Source of the DNA: Micropterix aruncella
Lineage: Eukaryota > Arthropoda > Insecta > Lepidoptera > Micropterigidae
Assembly (NCBI GenBank): GCA_944548615.1
Contig: OX155952.1
Span: forward strand, 27,344,418 to 27,408,417
Length of the DNA: 64,000 nt
Direction of reading: 5' to 3'
Part shown: positions 11,106-23,070 of the stretch, piece after piece
How positions within the stretch are numbered: the first letter of the stretch is position 1
Layout of the letters: every line of letters starts with the position of its first letter
The notes under the pieces: generated by a model
What the model was told of the DNA's origin: nothing
The model's input: the letters and a program-made list of their open reading frames with translations, nothing else
Databases searched by the model: none
Position numbers and translations under genes: made by a program

Positions 11106-12114
11106 TTTTTATTTAAGTGACGTATTTGCAACGAAACTTGGTAGGATTCGTACGCCAGATGACATCCCATAAAATACAGTAGGATTCCTTCCAGTCTATC
11201 TAACCAGACTTTTAACAGCGATGGCGAGCGTGGCGACCGAGTACCGCGAACCAAATTCAAGTGTAGTCTGACCTTTAGCACCGAATGGTTATTGCATTAA
11301 TTATTTACCCTCATTTCGATATATTTCCGCACAGGCAAGCGGGCTATGAATTAAGCATCGACGCTTCGAGGAAGGTGAATATTTTATTTTCCGAACACAC
11401 TCTCCGAACGAATCACTGGAATGTGTGGAGGTGAAAGTTTGTAGGGACTCATGCGGGTTCTATTTTTCAGTGTAGAAGCGAACCTTGAAGTAGAATTGGT
11501 TGGTTTGAAGTTAATTATGAAATGATTTTCAAGTATGTAAGTGTTGTATCAAATACGTGTTTTATCACATCATAATAAAGCAAAATAATAAAAAAAATAT
11601 TTTTAAATATGCCCACTGCAATCATCGACAAATTTAACGATGTCAACTACTCGAGACTCTAACCTTTACAGATTACTACGAGTCATTGCCGTGCAAAAAG
11701 TGTGACATATGAGAATAAATAAAATACAAACGGAGCTGCCATGGAATTCACCGACCGGAGTCGGGCCCATCATAATACAAATTTTGACACTACTGGAAGT
11801 GAGCAGTGGATTCCGGACTAACGACCGGCTGTGGTAGGTTTAGGACAGCTGTCTTGCCACATGTGAGCGTCCACCTTACCACCCATTCACTCCCCCGTAG
11901 AAGCCATTGAATTTGAAATGCGCAAATCGCGGTTATAAATATTTTTTCCAGGAAAGAGTTGATTATTTTTCTGGAAAGACCAAAAATATCCGTATTAAAA
12001 CGTCATTTGCTTGTTATTTTTTATATTATTTCCTAACGTTATAGTCGATCAGAACATCATTGTGAATAATTTATTTTATATTAATTCGGTTGAACGCCAA
12101 GTCTCAAAAGTGGG
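11106..12114. other. Intronic, nothing recognised
   Basis: A mixture of AT-rich and moderate-GC sequence. No exon, terminal repeat or family match within the window was found. Confidence 0.3.
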
Positions 12115-12335
12115 TATGCAAAGATTATGTTTGCTTTCGAATAAGTTTGAGCACATTTCATCCGGTCTTAGTAACAGCCGTTTTGTTTTGGGTGCTTAGT
12201 TTTCGAGCGACAAGAGACAACCGTTCATTATACATTCTACGTATACGTAATATTCTAATGTAATGCTCTGTCTCGTACGCGCGAGCTATTTTCCTATTTT
12301 AGTTCACTTAGAAACGCAATCGAACCCAATTTATT
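12115..12335 (-). mobile_element. MITE family B, copy 3 (truncated)
   Basis: In reverse orientation this starts gggttcgattgcgtttctaa and passes through cgagacagagca and ctaagaccggatgaaatg, matching the left two-thirds of copy 1. The other end is missing. Confidence 0.75.
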
Positions 12336-13084
12336 TAAATGTATTAAAAAAATATCCCGAATTTCGTAATTACCAAAAATTAAAAATGATGTATATTTAT
12401 TGTAATATTGTTGACAAATATTGTAACATTTTTAAGCTCTTGGATTTCTCCACTGCGCCGGATGGAGACCCACTCAATTGATACTCTCCTATCACTGATA
12501 AGCAGCAATTCGAAAAGTAATTTTTCTATAAGTACTATTAAACTCTACGGAGAACCGCGCAATCGCAGTTCTCAGCAAGTTCACAGCAATAAAAGCCGCA
12601 CAGTTCCCAGCAATATATTAATTAAAGCTTATATTTAATCACTTCTATATTTTAAGTACGATACAAAGCAGTATCGATAAGTAGCGCAGTAAGTTATCGC
12701 ACTGAAATATTGTATCTATTTTTTGTGACGCTCGTTTTATTGACTCGCTATCAATGGAATATTAAAAAATCACATTTGCTTACCTACTTGTATGTTTCGG
12801 TTTCTGCGAGATTAGATATGGATAAGGTAGAATGATATTATACATATAATTTAGTTTATCATTCCATACTTCTATTTAAATCAAATTTATGGTATACTCT
12901 TTTGAGATGTGCCCTTAGTTCTGCTTCTATATACATAAGTGTTGTTGTAATATTGAGGAATGATCGTTATAATAAGGACAGTATTTTATAGAAGCATATC
13001 TGACATTTCTAACCTGACATTTTATTTCTATAGAACGGTTCGATCGTACCTACTGCCTATGTAAGTATTTGCGTAATGCAAAAT

Positions 13085-13285
13085 ATCATTATTATAATAA
13101 TACAAGTTGTAGCTGTGTATATTGAAGTATATAAATAATGTATATATTGTAGTATACAAATACAATATAATATAAAATGTAATATAAATATACACTTCAA
13201 TGCACACACACACATAAACACACACCCTCCCGTCGTCGCCGTAACTCTCCCAGCACACATACACATTATTATTATTATTATCATC
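13085..13285. repeat. Low-complexity and CA/ATT microsatellite tract
   Basis: Contains atataata-rich sequence, an (AC)n stretch near 13203-13225 and (ATT)n near 13266-13280. The 75- and 100-codon frames on the minus strand here reflect this simple composition. Confidence 0.8.
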
Positions 13286-13419
13286 TTTACAAACAGGCAG
13301 CATAATTGTTAATATGTCTGAATTTAGCAATGAGTAGGTACAATTATTATCTTTTTTTAAGACGTATGTCTAATAGTTAATAAAATAGTACGTTGACACT
13401 ACGCGCTTTAACCACTTCA

Positions 13420-13738
13420 AGGGTAACAAAATAGAGAACGAGAGTGCGAAGGCGGGCTGTGAGTGAATGCGTTCACCGAATAGAAAAAGATAGGGGCATA
13501 TGAGACTCCCTCTATCCTTGTCTAGTTGCGCATGCGCGTTTATCCATAGCATAGCAGACTTATGGCGTCGAAGCGTTGCCATAGTGATATAAGAGCGTTG
13601 CCATAGTGATATATGTACGTGTCTCCGTAAATGCACGACTAGACAAGGATGGAGGGGGTACTATAGGCAGCTGTCTCTTTCTATTCGGCTGACGCATTCT
13701 CAGGCTGATCACGTGGTCTAGTAGTTATACGGTCAATG
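13420..13738 (+). mobile_element. Foldback MITE family A, copy 1
   Basis: Long imperfect inverted arms: left …gaatgcgttcaccgaatag… and …atccttgtctagttgcgcat…, right (reversed) …gaatgcgtcagccgaatag… and …atccttgtctagtcgtgcat…. The centre carries two direct copies of gcgttgccatagtgatat. Other copies are at 36565, 43197 and 62380. The element ends where a LINE fragment begins. Confidence 0.85.
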
Positions 13739-13740
13739 GT

Positions 13741-13985
13741 GTGAACTCCAGTTTTCTCCAGTTTAAAGTTGTGTCCTCGCAGATGATCCTTGTGGTTTCG
13801 CTTGAAGATAGAAGACAACTTGGGGCATTGCAGCATCCGTTGAGGATCTTATATGTCTCAATGAGATCACCTCTGATCCGACGATCCATGAGTGTGGGTA
13901 GTTGCAATCTGCGGAGTCCTTCTGCATATTCCGGATTTTTGAAACCCATAGGCATATTGGTCGCTCTACGCAAACAATTCTCAAC
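13741..13985 (-). mobile_element. CR1-like reverse transcriptase fragment
   Basis: Minus-strand frame 13973-13725 reads RRATNMPMGFKNPEYAEGLR, then LQLPTLMDRRIRGDLIETYK and ILNG. This is the conserved thumb-side segment of CR1/L2-type reverse transcriptases (RRATK…Y.eRL..L.LptLe.RR.RGD.i..yKil.G). Only about 60 residues survive. The fragment is bounded on its downstream side by MITE A. Confidence 0.75.
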
Positions 13986-13989
13986 TCAA

Positions 13990-15489
13990 ATGTAATATCT
14001 GTTTTATTAATAAATAAACACTAAATTACTAAAATGTACTCGAATTAAAATAAATAAGAATATGTAATTCACAGGAAATTTTGTAATATTGTATGCTATG
14101 TCATACTATGTGTTTTCGTTATTAATTATTAAATAAAATAAATAAAAGACCCAATCACGACTTCTTACGTTTGTCTCTTATCAGCAGTTCGCGCTCGATT
14201 ACTTCAACGCCTGAATTGCCATAAAACATCTATTATGGGTAAGGTAAAAATGCACACAAGTCCGCTCTCACACATCGTTAGCGTTATCGGATAATTGTAG
14301 CGTAACATATATTATCGCGTTTTAAAATGAAGCCAGGGAGACTTCCCTTGCCAAGCAAGCCCCTGTGTTTTGGCAAAGAAGATTATTACTCCGTTGTTAT
14401 GATCATAATATTATGGAAAGTATGAGAAGCGAAAGACAAGGTAGACGCGACATGCATCAAGTGAATCAATATCGACACAGAAAAATACTGACGTGAATAA
14501 TTCCAACTTAAGGCGAATTTACGTAATGTTGCCGGCCTATTCTAGATGATTTCTTTAATGACATGGTGTTTTCGCTGTGAGGTTGTGTGATGTTCCGATT
14601 TTTACGACTGACGGTCATCTAAAATTTGCATTATTTCTGAATATAATTATTTTTATAGAATTTTCACATTTATTTAATTTGTGTTCATTCCAGTCGGTGA
14701 ATCTCTTTCCGTTTAATGAATTCCGAATTCTTCTTAATGACTTGCGAATAACTCTTGATGAGTTCACAGGGAAGGTGTTGTACAGCGGGCTTTTGTTTAC
14801 TTTTTTTTATTTATTTCAAACTTAATCAAAATTGACTTGTTTATATTCATTAGCTACATTATTCAAGTTACTAAGGTTTTTATACATATTGACCACCACA
14901 CAGAAGTTATGATAAAAAAGGTAACAGTGTCTAAGGTACGACGCTAGATTGTATCTTGAATATAGAGGCTTTGTAACTCAGTCATATGGAACAGTCATTA
15001 TACAATTTGAGGATAATATCCTTATAAGATTTATTCAATTCTTGATATATAACAGATGTTTATAGAAAGTTTCTCTTCGACTGTCTTTGAATATCTTTGA
15101 TTTCCGATGAGCTACGTTTGTATGTCGTTGTCGGAAGCCCCGATACCACAAGGTCCAGCGGAGTTTTGTCTGCCAGCTTTCTGTCATGCTAATATTTTTG
15201 GCGCTGCGAACTGAAAGGCTAGTTTAAGTATTTTCTTTTTACTTACACCATAAAGTAACTGCGAAGCATGACAAATGTATTGACATAGGTTTTTCCTGCA
15301 TGTGAGTGAAAACTTTTTTTCTTCATAACGTGGTTTAAAAATCTTAACTACTGGCCTTCTAAATATATTACATAACTATTGTTCTTAGTATCCCAAATTC
15401 TAGTGCTGCGGTAAAAAGTTTTCTTTTCGTAGTCAACTACTTTTTCCATGGCATATATTTTTTTGTAAGTTTCTTGGCAGTCTTGCTGC
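13990..15489. other. Intronic, nothing clearly recognised
   Basis: AT-rich sequence with short frames, including an 82-codon hydrophobic frame at 14577-14825 without a motif. A diffuse match to LINE sequence is possible at 14900-15450 but I could not read a conserved motif there. Confidence 0.3.
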
Positions 15490-15725
15490 GAGGTATACAA
15501 TACAATACAATTCATTCTACTCTAGTAGTTAGGCATTCCTACAATTGGATGCGTCATTGCGTCTAATATTCTCAGTAATATAAATATTTATGGAAAATTA
15601 ACTATCGTGATAGTTGTGACTATATAAATTAATTTGGGTAATTTATAATCCGTATGAAAATCATGAATAATTAGAAACAGGATAATATTAAAAAGATTAA
15701 AATAGTTAAATTAATTATAAAAAAG
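15490..15725 (+). repeat. Dispersed repeat G, copy 1
   Basis: Matches, in inverse, the sequence at 52118-52330: shared words include aatattctcagtaat, cgtgatagttgtgacta and ttggatgcgt. It begins with a tacaatacaatacaa run like a retroposon tail. Confidence 0.75.
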
Positions 15726-17524
15726 AAAGATACACGTCATCACTAGTTACGTAATTACAGAAATGGAACAGTGGTTAGACAGAAGATTAAATATTTTTTG
15801 GGTATGGAAAAAGGAAGTAAAGTTTACTCAGGAAGTGAGAAGGATTAGTCAATGAAGCTATTTGAACAAAAATATAAATAGTATAAAAATATGTAAAAAA
15901 ATATTTTATATCGCAGTGCGACAGCGGTAAGTAAACGTCGAAAATGACAGGATTTTCGTTATTATTAAGTAGATATATTCGTTGGACACTTTAGGTCAAT
16001 TTTGTTACATATAAGATTTTGTTTTATCTTTTGGCGAACAACCAAAATTAAAGTGACGATCGGTCATTCTATCGCCTGTTGACCAGTCCGATTTTTCGAT
16101 AAAAAATAGTACGTACCATATATGTACATAACTACGTAACTACTGAATTTATCGGAAAATCTTTTGGGCTATAGGTAGCCCAAAATATTTTAAAGATCAA
16201 AGATAAAGTTGGAAATACCGAAACGCCGGACCGCTGTAGCCTCATCCTTATTTTGGGCGAAACGTTAAAATGACAGATAAGAAAGGTCAATCTCGCGCGT
16301 CTTGATAGCGCTGACTACTTGGATTTATGTTGTTAAAGAAACTTCCGTTGTCTGTGTGCGTGGCAGTTGCTGATGACAGAAATATTCAGATTTATTTGTC
16401 TGTTATAAATAACTACGCACTTATGCTTCTAATGAATAACTCTACACAACATTTTAAACATATCGTTCTATTCAGGCAGGTTAAGACGACATGACCTAGG
16501 AAACCTAAGAACAATATTTGAAATAGGCGGACCCGCGAAAAAAAGGCGGGTTCACTTTTGTAAGGTTTGACCAACAAAAATCAAGCGTTGATGAAGCGTC
16601 AGCGCCGTACGCGCGTGCGTACGGCGTGCATACGCGCCGGCGTGCGGGCGTATACTAAGCGTCGATCGCAGCGCTCACACAGTAAAACTGTATTTTCGCA
16701 GTGGTGGTATAAGGGTGTTAATGGTAAAGTATATTTAGCGTAACTCTCAGAGCGCTCTCACGTTTTAATTATTTGTAATTAATTTAGGGCCTAAATAAAA
16801 AAAATGCCAAGAGAATTCTAAGCGCGACGCTAGAGAATTAACAAGTAAATATAATTTAATTAAAATAAAACAGTCACCGCTTACATTGTAGGAGAAATCG
16901 CGCCTGAAAGTTTTCGAATCAGATTAAAGCCTGAATGTCCAAAGCAATGAGAAACTTTTTTGAGTGTAAATTATAAACTGGTTTCTTATCGAGGAAATCG
17001 CTTAGAAACTTTTTTAAATTAGTGCTTATATTTTTATAAAAAATCATGAAACAAAAGTTCTTCAGATATGGTCGTTCCCAGGTATCAAGACACCATAAGT
17101 GTCTTTTAAAAAGTAACCCTAAATGAATAAAAAAAATAATTGAGTACTTACAAAACTCCGGTTTGCAGTAAAATCCGATTTTCATAATTTAATATATATG
17201 GGAAATTTCACTATGTTTACTTTGAGTATGAAACCCTAAAAACGTGGAATATCGATGCGAGTGTCGAGCGAGAATTTGATAAGAAGGTGATAATAACTCG
17301 GCGAGCCGTACTATCGCAACCGGTATCAGTCGCCCAATTTATTATTATCCCACGTAAATTATTCGATTATTAAAAATATTTTTATACAGGATGAGATTAA
17401 ATGAGGTTCATAGTTTAAATCGGCCTTTAAATTTATCTTTTTTCTTCACGAGACCTAATTCATATATCCAAAGACTAACTGTTTAATGCAGAATTAGTGC
17501 TGGAACTGTGTAGTAGTTCTATAG
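15726..17524. other. Intronic; GC-rich palindromic patch at 16605-16660
   Basis: The patch gcgccgtacgcgcgtgcgta and following bases is self-complementary and unusually CpG-rich for this region. It is probably the centre of an unassigned MITE, since nearby words aagcgttgatg and taagcgtcgatc flank it. An 88-codon frame at 16919-17185 on the minus strand has a donor-like GTAAGTAC near its start, but no family match and no acceptor, so it is not called. Confidence 0.35.
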
Positions 17525-18354
17525 CAAGGGTGGCCAACCTTTTAGCGGCTGGGTCAAATTTTTAAAATGAGATTCCGTCCGGTCCATAAAACCATTTTTT
17601 TGCCAAAGCAAACCAGAAATATATTACTTTAAAAAATAGTTAAGTATTTATTTATTGCATATAAGATAATTTAATCAATAAAAAATCGAAGACTATCGCG
17701 GTTGTTTGACATTATAAATAGGATAGAAAACGAATTTACCGCGTGAAATTTGTAGCACCCGACGTTTCGGTGACGTTGCAGCCGCAGTCTACCCTGGACA
17801 ACGGCGGCTGAACGTCACCGAAACGTCGGGTGCTACAAATTTCACGCGGTAAATTCGTTTTCTATCCTATTTATAATTTAATCAACTTTAGTGAGACGTA
17901 TGACTTTGTTTGGCAGAACTAAGTACAACAGTGTCGATATCCAAACGATCATTTGTAATTCGTGTTTTCTCTTTTAATTTAATGTGCTTCTACCGACTAA
18001 AAAGCTGTTCCCACAAATAAGTATTTCCAAATATATAAATCATGGTCAGAGCATGATTGTAAACTGCCGGATATTTCTCCTGGGAAAAAATCGCCACTTG
18101 GGCGGTATCTGTCATCTAGCCTACATTATGAACTCGGTTGCTCGAGTTTTCAATTTATCGTCAATATGTTTTCCAATGTCGTCCACCCGCTTAGTAATGG
18201 TTTGATGAGAAAGGCTTATTTGGGAAAAATCTCGAGAGCCCGAATATAGAAAATGTTCATGTGACACTGTAAATTTTTGTTCATGTGACTCAGGTGCGCG
18301 GGTCACAAGCAAGTTGTCACATGCGGATCGCGAGGCGCGGGTTAGCAACCCATG
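17525..18354 (-). mobile_element. hAT element relic (ZBED5/GTF2IRD2-like)
   Basis: Ends are caagggtggccaacc on the left and, reversed, catgggttgctaaccc on the right. The flanks are ttctatag and ttctagag, a 7-of-8 target duplication as expected for hAT. On the minus strand, frame 18348-18121 encodes SLSHQTITKRVDDIGKHIDD followed by KLKTRATEF. This corresponds to the start of the transposase core in the ZBED5/GTF2IRD2 branch (…lS..Tv..Ri.dl…i..qLk…). The rest of the catalytic domain is deleted. A family C retroposon sits inside at 17679-17872. Confidence 0.7.
17679..17872 (-). mobile_element. Family C retroposon-like insert, copy 2 (foldback)
   Basis: A 194-bp insert within the hAT relic, flanked by a perfect 13-bp duplication ataatttaatcaa (17666-17678 and 17873-17885). 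It is almost entirely a hairpin: aggatagaaaacgaatttac … ccgacgtttcggtgacgtt is mirrored by aacgtcaccgaaacgtcggg … ctatcctattt around a ~40-base loop. The family's constant end gactatcgcggttgtttgac sits only at the left. Confidence 0.9.
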
Positions 18355-18837
18355 TTCTAGAGTAATCTAGAGGAAGACATAGGACTTTAATAGATCTAAA
18401 AGGAAGAGCAGGGCTCTGTGTCTCGAAAGTTACATATTACTTATTAGCCAGTAAAATATCATCGCTAGATCAAAATTTGAAGTTACATGTGTTTCTTGAA
18501 ATAAACTCACGAGTCGTGTACAGCCGGTAAATACTTACCAATTCACTAGTGATGCATTTTGACAGATTCGCCCCTGTGATTCACTCTTTACTTGTGACTT
18601 TACAAACGTCGTAAGTAGGGGGGAAGAGGGACAGTTGTCTCCTGGGATACTTATTCACTCCCTGAAATCTCTGAAATAGAGATATTTAAAAATACCGCAT
18701 CAGCAACAATGTGAAGTGACCATAAAACTACTACGAACGTCATTTAATTTTGCTTAGATCGCGGACTAGAGTCACCGTTGAAAGTTTGTTGTTATCGTCG
18801 ATAACTTTTCTGTCACAGTGCCATGGTGCGACTTTAT

Positions 18838-18866
18838 AGAATACAGAATAGAATAGAATAACTTTA
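18838..18866 (-). repeat. Retroposon tail-like pentamer run
   Basis: agaatacagaatagaatagaataactttat is a short (AATAG)n run of the kind that ends LINE insertions. The adjoining 18870-19070 may be a 3' untranslated remnant read leftward, but no coding part is seen. Confidence 0.4.
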
Positions 18867-19245
18867 TCCTAAAAATAACATTCCATATTTAATATTTCAT
18901 TGGTTTATTTTTTTAATGAAGAAATGGCGGACTTATCCCTATAATGATATCTTACAATCGTCCATTTGATAACCTAATTTTTAATTGTCATCGTACAGCA
19001 TCGAAGTAACAAAGTTAAATTTAAAATAAAATAATAAAAATATAAGCCATAAGTTAGGGTTACAATAAACCCTATGGGGGGGGGGGTGTTTGGTTAGTTG
19101 CTGTGTGAAAGCGAATGTTTATTCAACAACTTTTTATATTCCCTTATTATCAGTGGTACGTATTTTTATAATTTGTATGTGATAGAACATTCAATAACGA
19201 AGGCTTTTGATGAAATATCTATTTCTGGTATATTTTTTCTAGTAC

Positions 19246-19515
19246 TAAACTGGCACTTGGCACAGTGGTTAGGTCGCCTGATCTTGCATTGTAAGGTTCC
19301 GGGTTCGATTCCCGGCTGGGTTACCATTTTCCGTTGGGATAAAATTAACGGAATTGCATTTGAATTCTGTCGATCAAATGCAATAACAAGACACACACTT
19401 ACACACATGTTTCAAGCACACATTCATATAAACACTTCATAGTAGGGTTGGTTGTGAGAGATTGGTGTATGACAATAAACCCGCCCATTGTGAAATGTCA
19501 CAATAAAGAAGAGAC
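19246..19515 (+). mobile_element. tRNA-derived SINE
   Basis: A pol III A-box-like ttggcacagtggttaggtcg is followed after a tRNA-like interval by a B-box-like gggttcgattcccggc, then a non-tRNA body ending …tgtcacaataaagaagaga. The head cannot form a proper acceptor stem (the bases before the D-arm do not pair with ctgggtt), so it is a SINE and not a tRNA gene. Strand is given by the A-to-B box order. Confidence 0.7.
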
Positions 19516-20950
19516 ACATTACTTAAGGGCATCATGGGGATACTTGTTATATTGCGTACTGGAAGACTTGTTCCCGGGGAAGAAAACTCTCAAAACATGC
19601 CAACATCTATTACTTTCTTAATGCAGCATTTTACTATATACAGATAGGTACGTAGTGCCTATACAATAGAAAGCTTCAGTGGAGAGAAATAAATTGAAGA
19701 CTGGCTAAAGAAGCCAGGAAGAGTGCTGAAACTAGCTTTGAAGAAAAACATCGGAGAGTTAAAGGATGCCTCGAGCTCTTCCGTAGAAGATATTACAATA
19801 CCACACCGTCAGCCCGCCTGACTCGAAATTTGTAACAGACATATTACCTAGCAGATAGTAGCCACTGATTGATTGCGTGGACTTGATGTTGCACAGAGCG
19901 ATTTTAGCGGTTGAGTTACTTTTGTGATCTTTGTATCGGAATCAAACAAACTGCACCTACACGCGTCAAAGGGCCGAATTTGAAAGACAACGAACAATTT
20001 CAGTTTACGCTAGTTAAATGACAGAATTTATATTTTGCACGAAAGAGACATGGCAAAATTTTCGAGGGGCTATAAGGAAGACCTTGGCACAGTCTCAGTA
20101 GGGCATTATAGCGCATAGGCCTTCATTTTTAACGCAAGTACAGCATTTTCTTAGGATGCTTTGTTCTATATATTTTTCTTATATTATTGTGTGGTTTCAT
20201 TACGATATAAGGTAGCTATGTTTACTTCATCATTGTTAGTTTCTTACAAGTGTTGGTTAACATGCTGGTTAAATAAACATAAATATTTTTTGATAGGTAG
20301 GTAAGAGTGTTGGGAGGTAGTTCAGAATGGGTGTGTATTTGTGTATCATTTGCTTAGATCTCTTGGGTATCATATCATTTGTATATATTATCATTATTAT
20401 TATCATATCTTTATCATTGCATTTGTATATATTACATTATTGTATGTATATTCTTCTGTACGTCATCATTTGTATATCATATCAGAATGCATCATTTGCT
20501 TGTTTCAATTTTCCCCCACATTATTCAAGTAGGAGTGACCTTTCTATATTCATAAAATTTGTCAGAATTGATTTATTTCTATTGTGTACGCTCAATTTTA
20601 TTAATTCCACTAAGATGTCACAACAAGATAAACCATGACAGATGATAAGATCGTAATAATCCTCCAATGACAGCACCCCTTCTGTCTTCATTTTCTTTTC
20701 TTGCCTCGCCTCAATCACTTGCAATATTTTCATGCCACTTTTCAGTCAATTTACATTTTGTTCTATTTTAAAATTACAAACATTATATGCGGAATTTCCA
20801 CTTGCGACTAGTTTTTGACAATATTGTCTTTTTTCAAAAGTGTAAAACATATTACAGAAACACATGTAATAGTGAATTGAATGTAGGTAATAGAAATGAA
20901 TGTAATAGTGAAACACTACACCCATGTAGCATGGTGACTTGTTCATTTTT
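19516..20950. other. Intronic, nothing recognised
   Basis: Contains low-complexity atcatt/tatatt-rich sequence at 20370-20480 that produces long but meaningless frames. No element ends were found. Confidence 0.3.
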
Positions 20951-21333
20951 ACACGACTGCCCAACAAAAAAGGGGTGGTTTGTGTTCAGGGTTCATCTAT
21001 GTATGTTTTCCGTTTCTTTATTCCACCATAACTTCTAAAAGCATGAACCGATTTAAAAGTGTGTGAAATTGTTAGAATCTTAATGTCATCCCGAGTGTCA
21101 TATGGTAGCTTAACTGTCGAAATATCAAGTAAGTAGATGTTAAAATGTCCAAATGTCAATAAATTAACATAAATATATCGTGTTTAGTGTTAAATGAAAG
21201 GTCTGATTGAGTACATTTCGGAAATATGCATGTATCTATATAGATAAAAATACATATACCACAAATACTTCATATGAAACCGTTAAAAATCGTTTTAAGT
21301 AGAATAGTTCACTTTCTGTAACGGCAGTCGTGT
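20951..21333 (+). mobile_element. MITE family D, copy 1
   Basis: Terminal inverted repeat acacgactgcc at both ends (left acacgactgcccaac, right reversed acacgactgccgttac). Internal landmarks are attccaccataacttctaaa and aaaggtctgattgagtacat. Other copies: 28773-29170 and 29786-30175 (both reversed) and 56593-56940 (truncated). Non-coding. Confidence 0.85.
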
Positions 21334-22429
21334 TTTTTATTCTTTTTAATATATATACTTGTAAGAAAAGGGTATCAGGTCTTGAAAAACACGACGACAT
21401 GGTTTCAATAAGCAGTATGACTGTGTAACCCGCAAAACGATCAAGATTTTTTTTGTGTTGTTTTGCAAATAGCGAAGATATCGGCCTTATTCCCGTTGGT
21501 GAACACGCAAAAAGCGAGCGTTTTGCGATATTTTCAATTCGTGATTAGGTATTAAACGAGCCCGCAAATAGGCACACCAATACGACAGGTGAAAATATTA
21601 TAAAGGAATGTGTTTATATAAACTTAAACATGCATTTTATGTACTCTAGTTTACGCATGATCAAGAATTGAAAATCACGCAAATAAGCAAGCAAGCAAAA
21701 CATGAAGCGAATACGGCCAAATAACTGATTTCAAGACTTTGGTGTCCCCGGCACCTTGAGTATGTAGGTACTTCGAATTCTGAAAATGAATATCTGCTGA
21801 AGAAACTGCCAATATAACATGAACACGTGTTTTTTTTTTGAAGTTGTACAAGAAGAAGGTACCTACCAAAAACAGATTATTTTAAGCTCACCTATACCTG
21901 TATCTATACAAAATACCTTATGATGACTGTCGGTTTTTAAAACAATCGGGTCAGAGTTCAGAAGATATAGCGAGAATGAGCTTACAAGCTACTGAACCAA
22001 TTTTAAATTTCTAATCGTTTTTATTATTATAAAACTTTCATAATACCTAGTCTTATGTGAAAATAACAAAATGGAGAAGTTTATACGCGATCGGACACTG
22101 GCACGTCTTCCATCTCCATCCTTTTTCATTACTTATCTTTCCGTTTTCTTGAGCGAATGATTGAATGAACGAATAGAATCTTTATTGCTTTACATGAATT
22201 ATACATAGGTGCATATAACACAATTGCTGGGCTCATAATTATACCTACAACGATATCTGACAGTCAACCATTCACTTCTTTATTTCTACACGATCCTACT
22301 CCATGCAAACAGCACAGATAATTCGTAATATAAAAGTGAAGAAGTCTGACTCGAAAAGGTACCTATACAATATGTAGGCAGGTAGGTACTGAGTTTTCGC
22401 AATATATGCAGATCAGCTAGCTCTGCTAT

Positions 22430-22800
22430 ATTATAAATTTTATAAAAAACTAATTTACCCTACCGCCATATAGGTGTTTATCAGTGCAGGATTTACGTAT
22501 AAGCTACGCCCCATCGTCGTCAGAATGTTCGATAGCCCAAAGGGGCCTCGAAAAGTGCAAAGGGGGCCCCCAAAATTTCGACGGCCTAAGGGGTCTATAT
22601 GGGTTAATCCAGCACTGGTGTTTATGAATTGTTTAATCAAAAAACTAAGTTAACTTACTGAAATAAAGGTGTTTCACGCTTCTTTAAACGCCTATATCTC
22701 GAAGCAAAGATTTTTACAGATTCGAAATCAGTGTAATGAATATAGTGAGGTGACATAAATCATATATTCAATGTAGAACAGTTTTCTAAACTGTATAAAC
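22430..22800 (-). mobile_element. MITE family H relic, split by a hAT MITE
   Basis: Words accctaccgccatataggtg before, and aactaagttaacttactg, cgcctatatctcgaagc and cagattcgaaatcag after, the insertion at 22482-22617 match the MITE H copies at 57-59 kb in order. The ends have decayed. Confidence 0.6.
22482..22617. mobile_element. hAT-type MITE with perfect 8-bp duplication
   Basis: A 136-bp element with inverted ends cagtgcaggatttac and (reversed) cagtgctggattaacc, and an identical 8-bp flank gtgtttat at 22474-22481 and 22618-22625. The interior is GC-rich (ggggcc words) and non-coding. Confidence 0.9.
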
Positions 22801-23070
22801 ACTGAGTTTTCGGCTCCTCAAGAAGTTCTAACTAATCTGAAGCTATGCATGTATGCTTCGCAGCATAGCATTCTAGATTTGCAGCAACATGAATTACGTA
22901 AGGCAGAAGTAGCTGAAAATGTTGAAAATGCGGTGTGCGATGACTTGCCATCAGCACGATCTTGAAAATGTAAAACTTTCTGTCGGTATCGAACACAAAG
23001 TTTTTTATTTTCAGATTGTAGCCGATGGCAAACGTTCTAAGCGTAAAATTCGAAATAAACTGTCACTTAC

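Noticed and set aside
16919..17185. 88-codon frame with a donor-like GTAAGTAC
   Set aside because: No acceptor or partner exon, no family match; intronic position on the same strand as RBM24 but not matching that protein.
17755..17835. Hammerhead ribozyme near CCGAAACGTCGGG
   Set aside because: The GAAAC-GTC part is present but no CTGATGA core is placed correctly in the two orientations examined by eye.
19250..19325. tRNA-like sequence with a clear B box
   Set aside because: The acceptor stem cannot pair, the D-arm is irregular and a SINE-type body and tail follow. Called as a tRNA-derived SINE.
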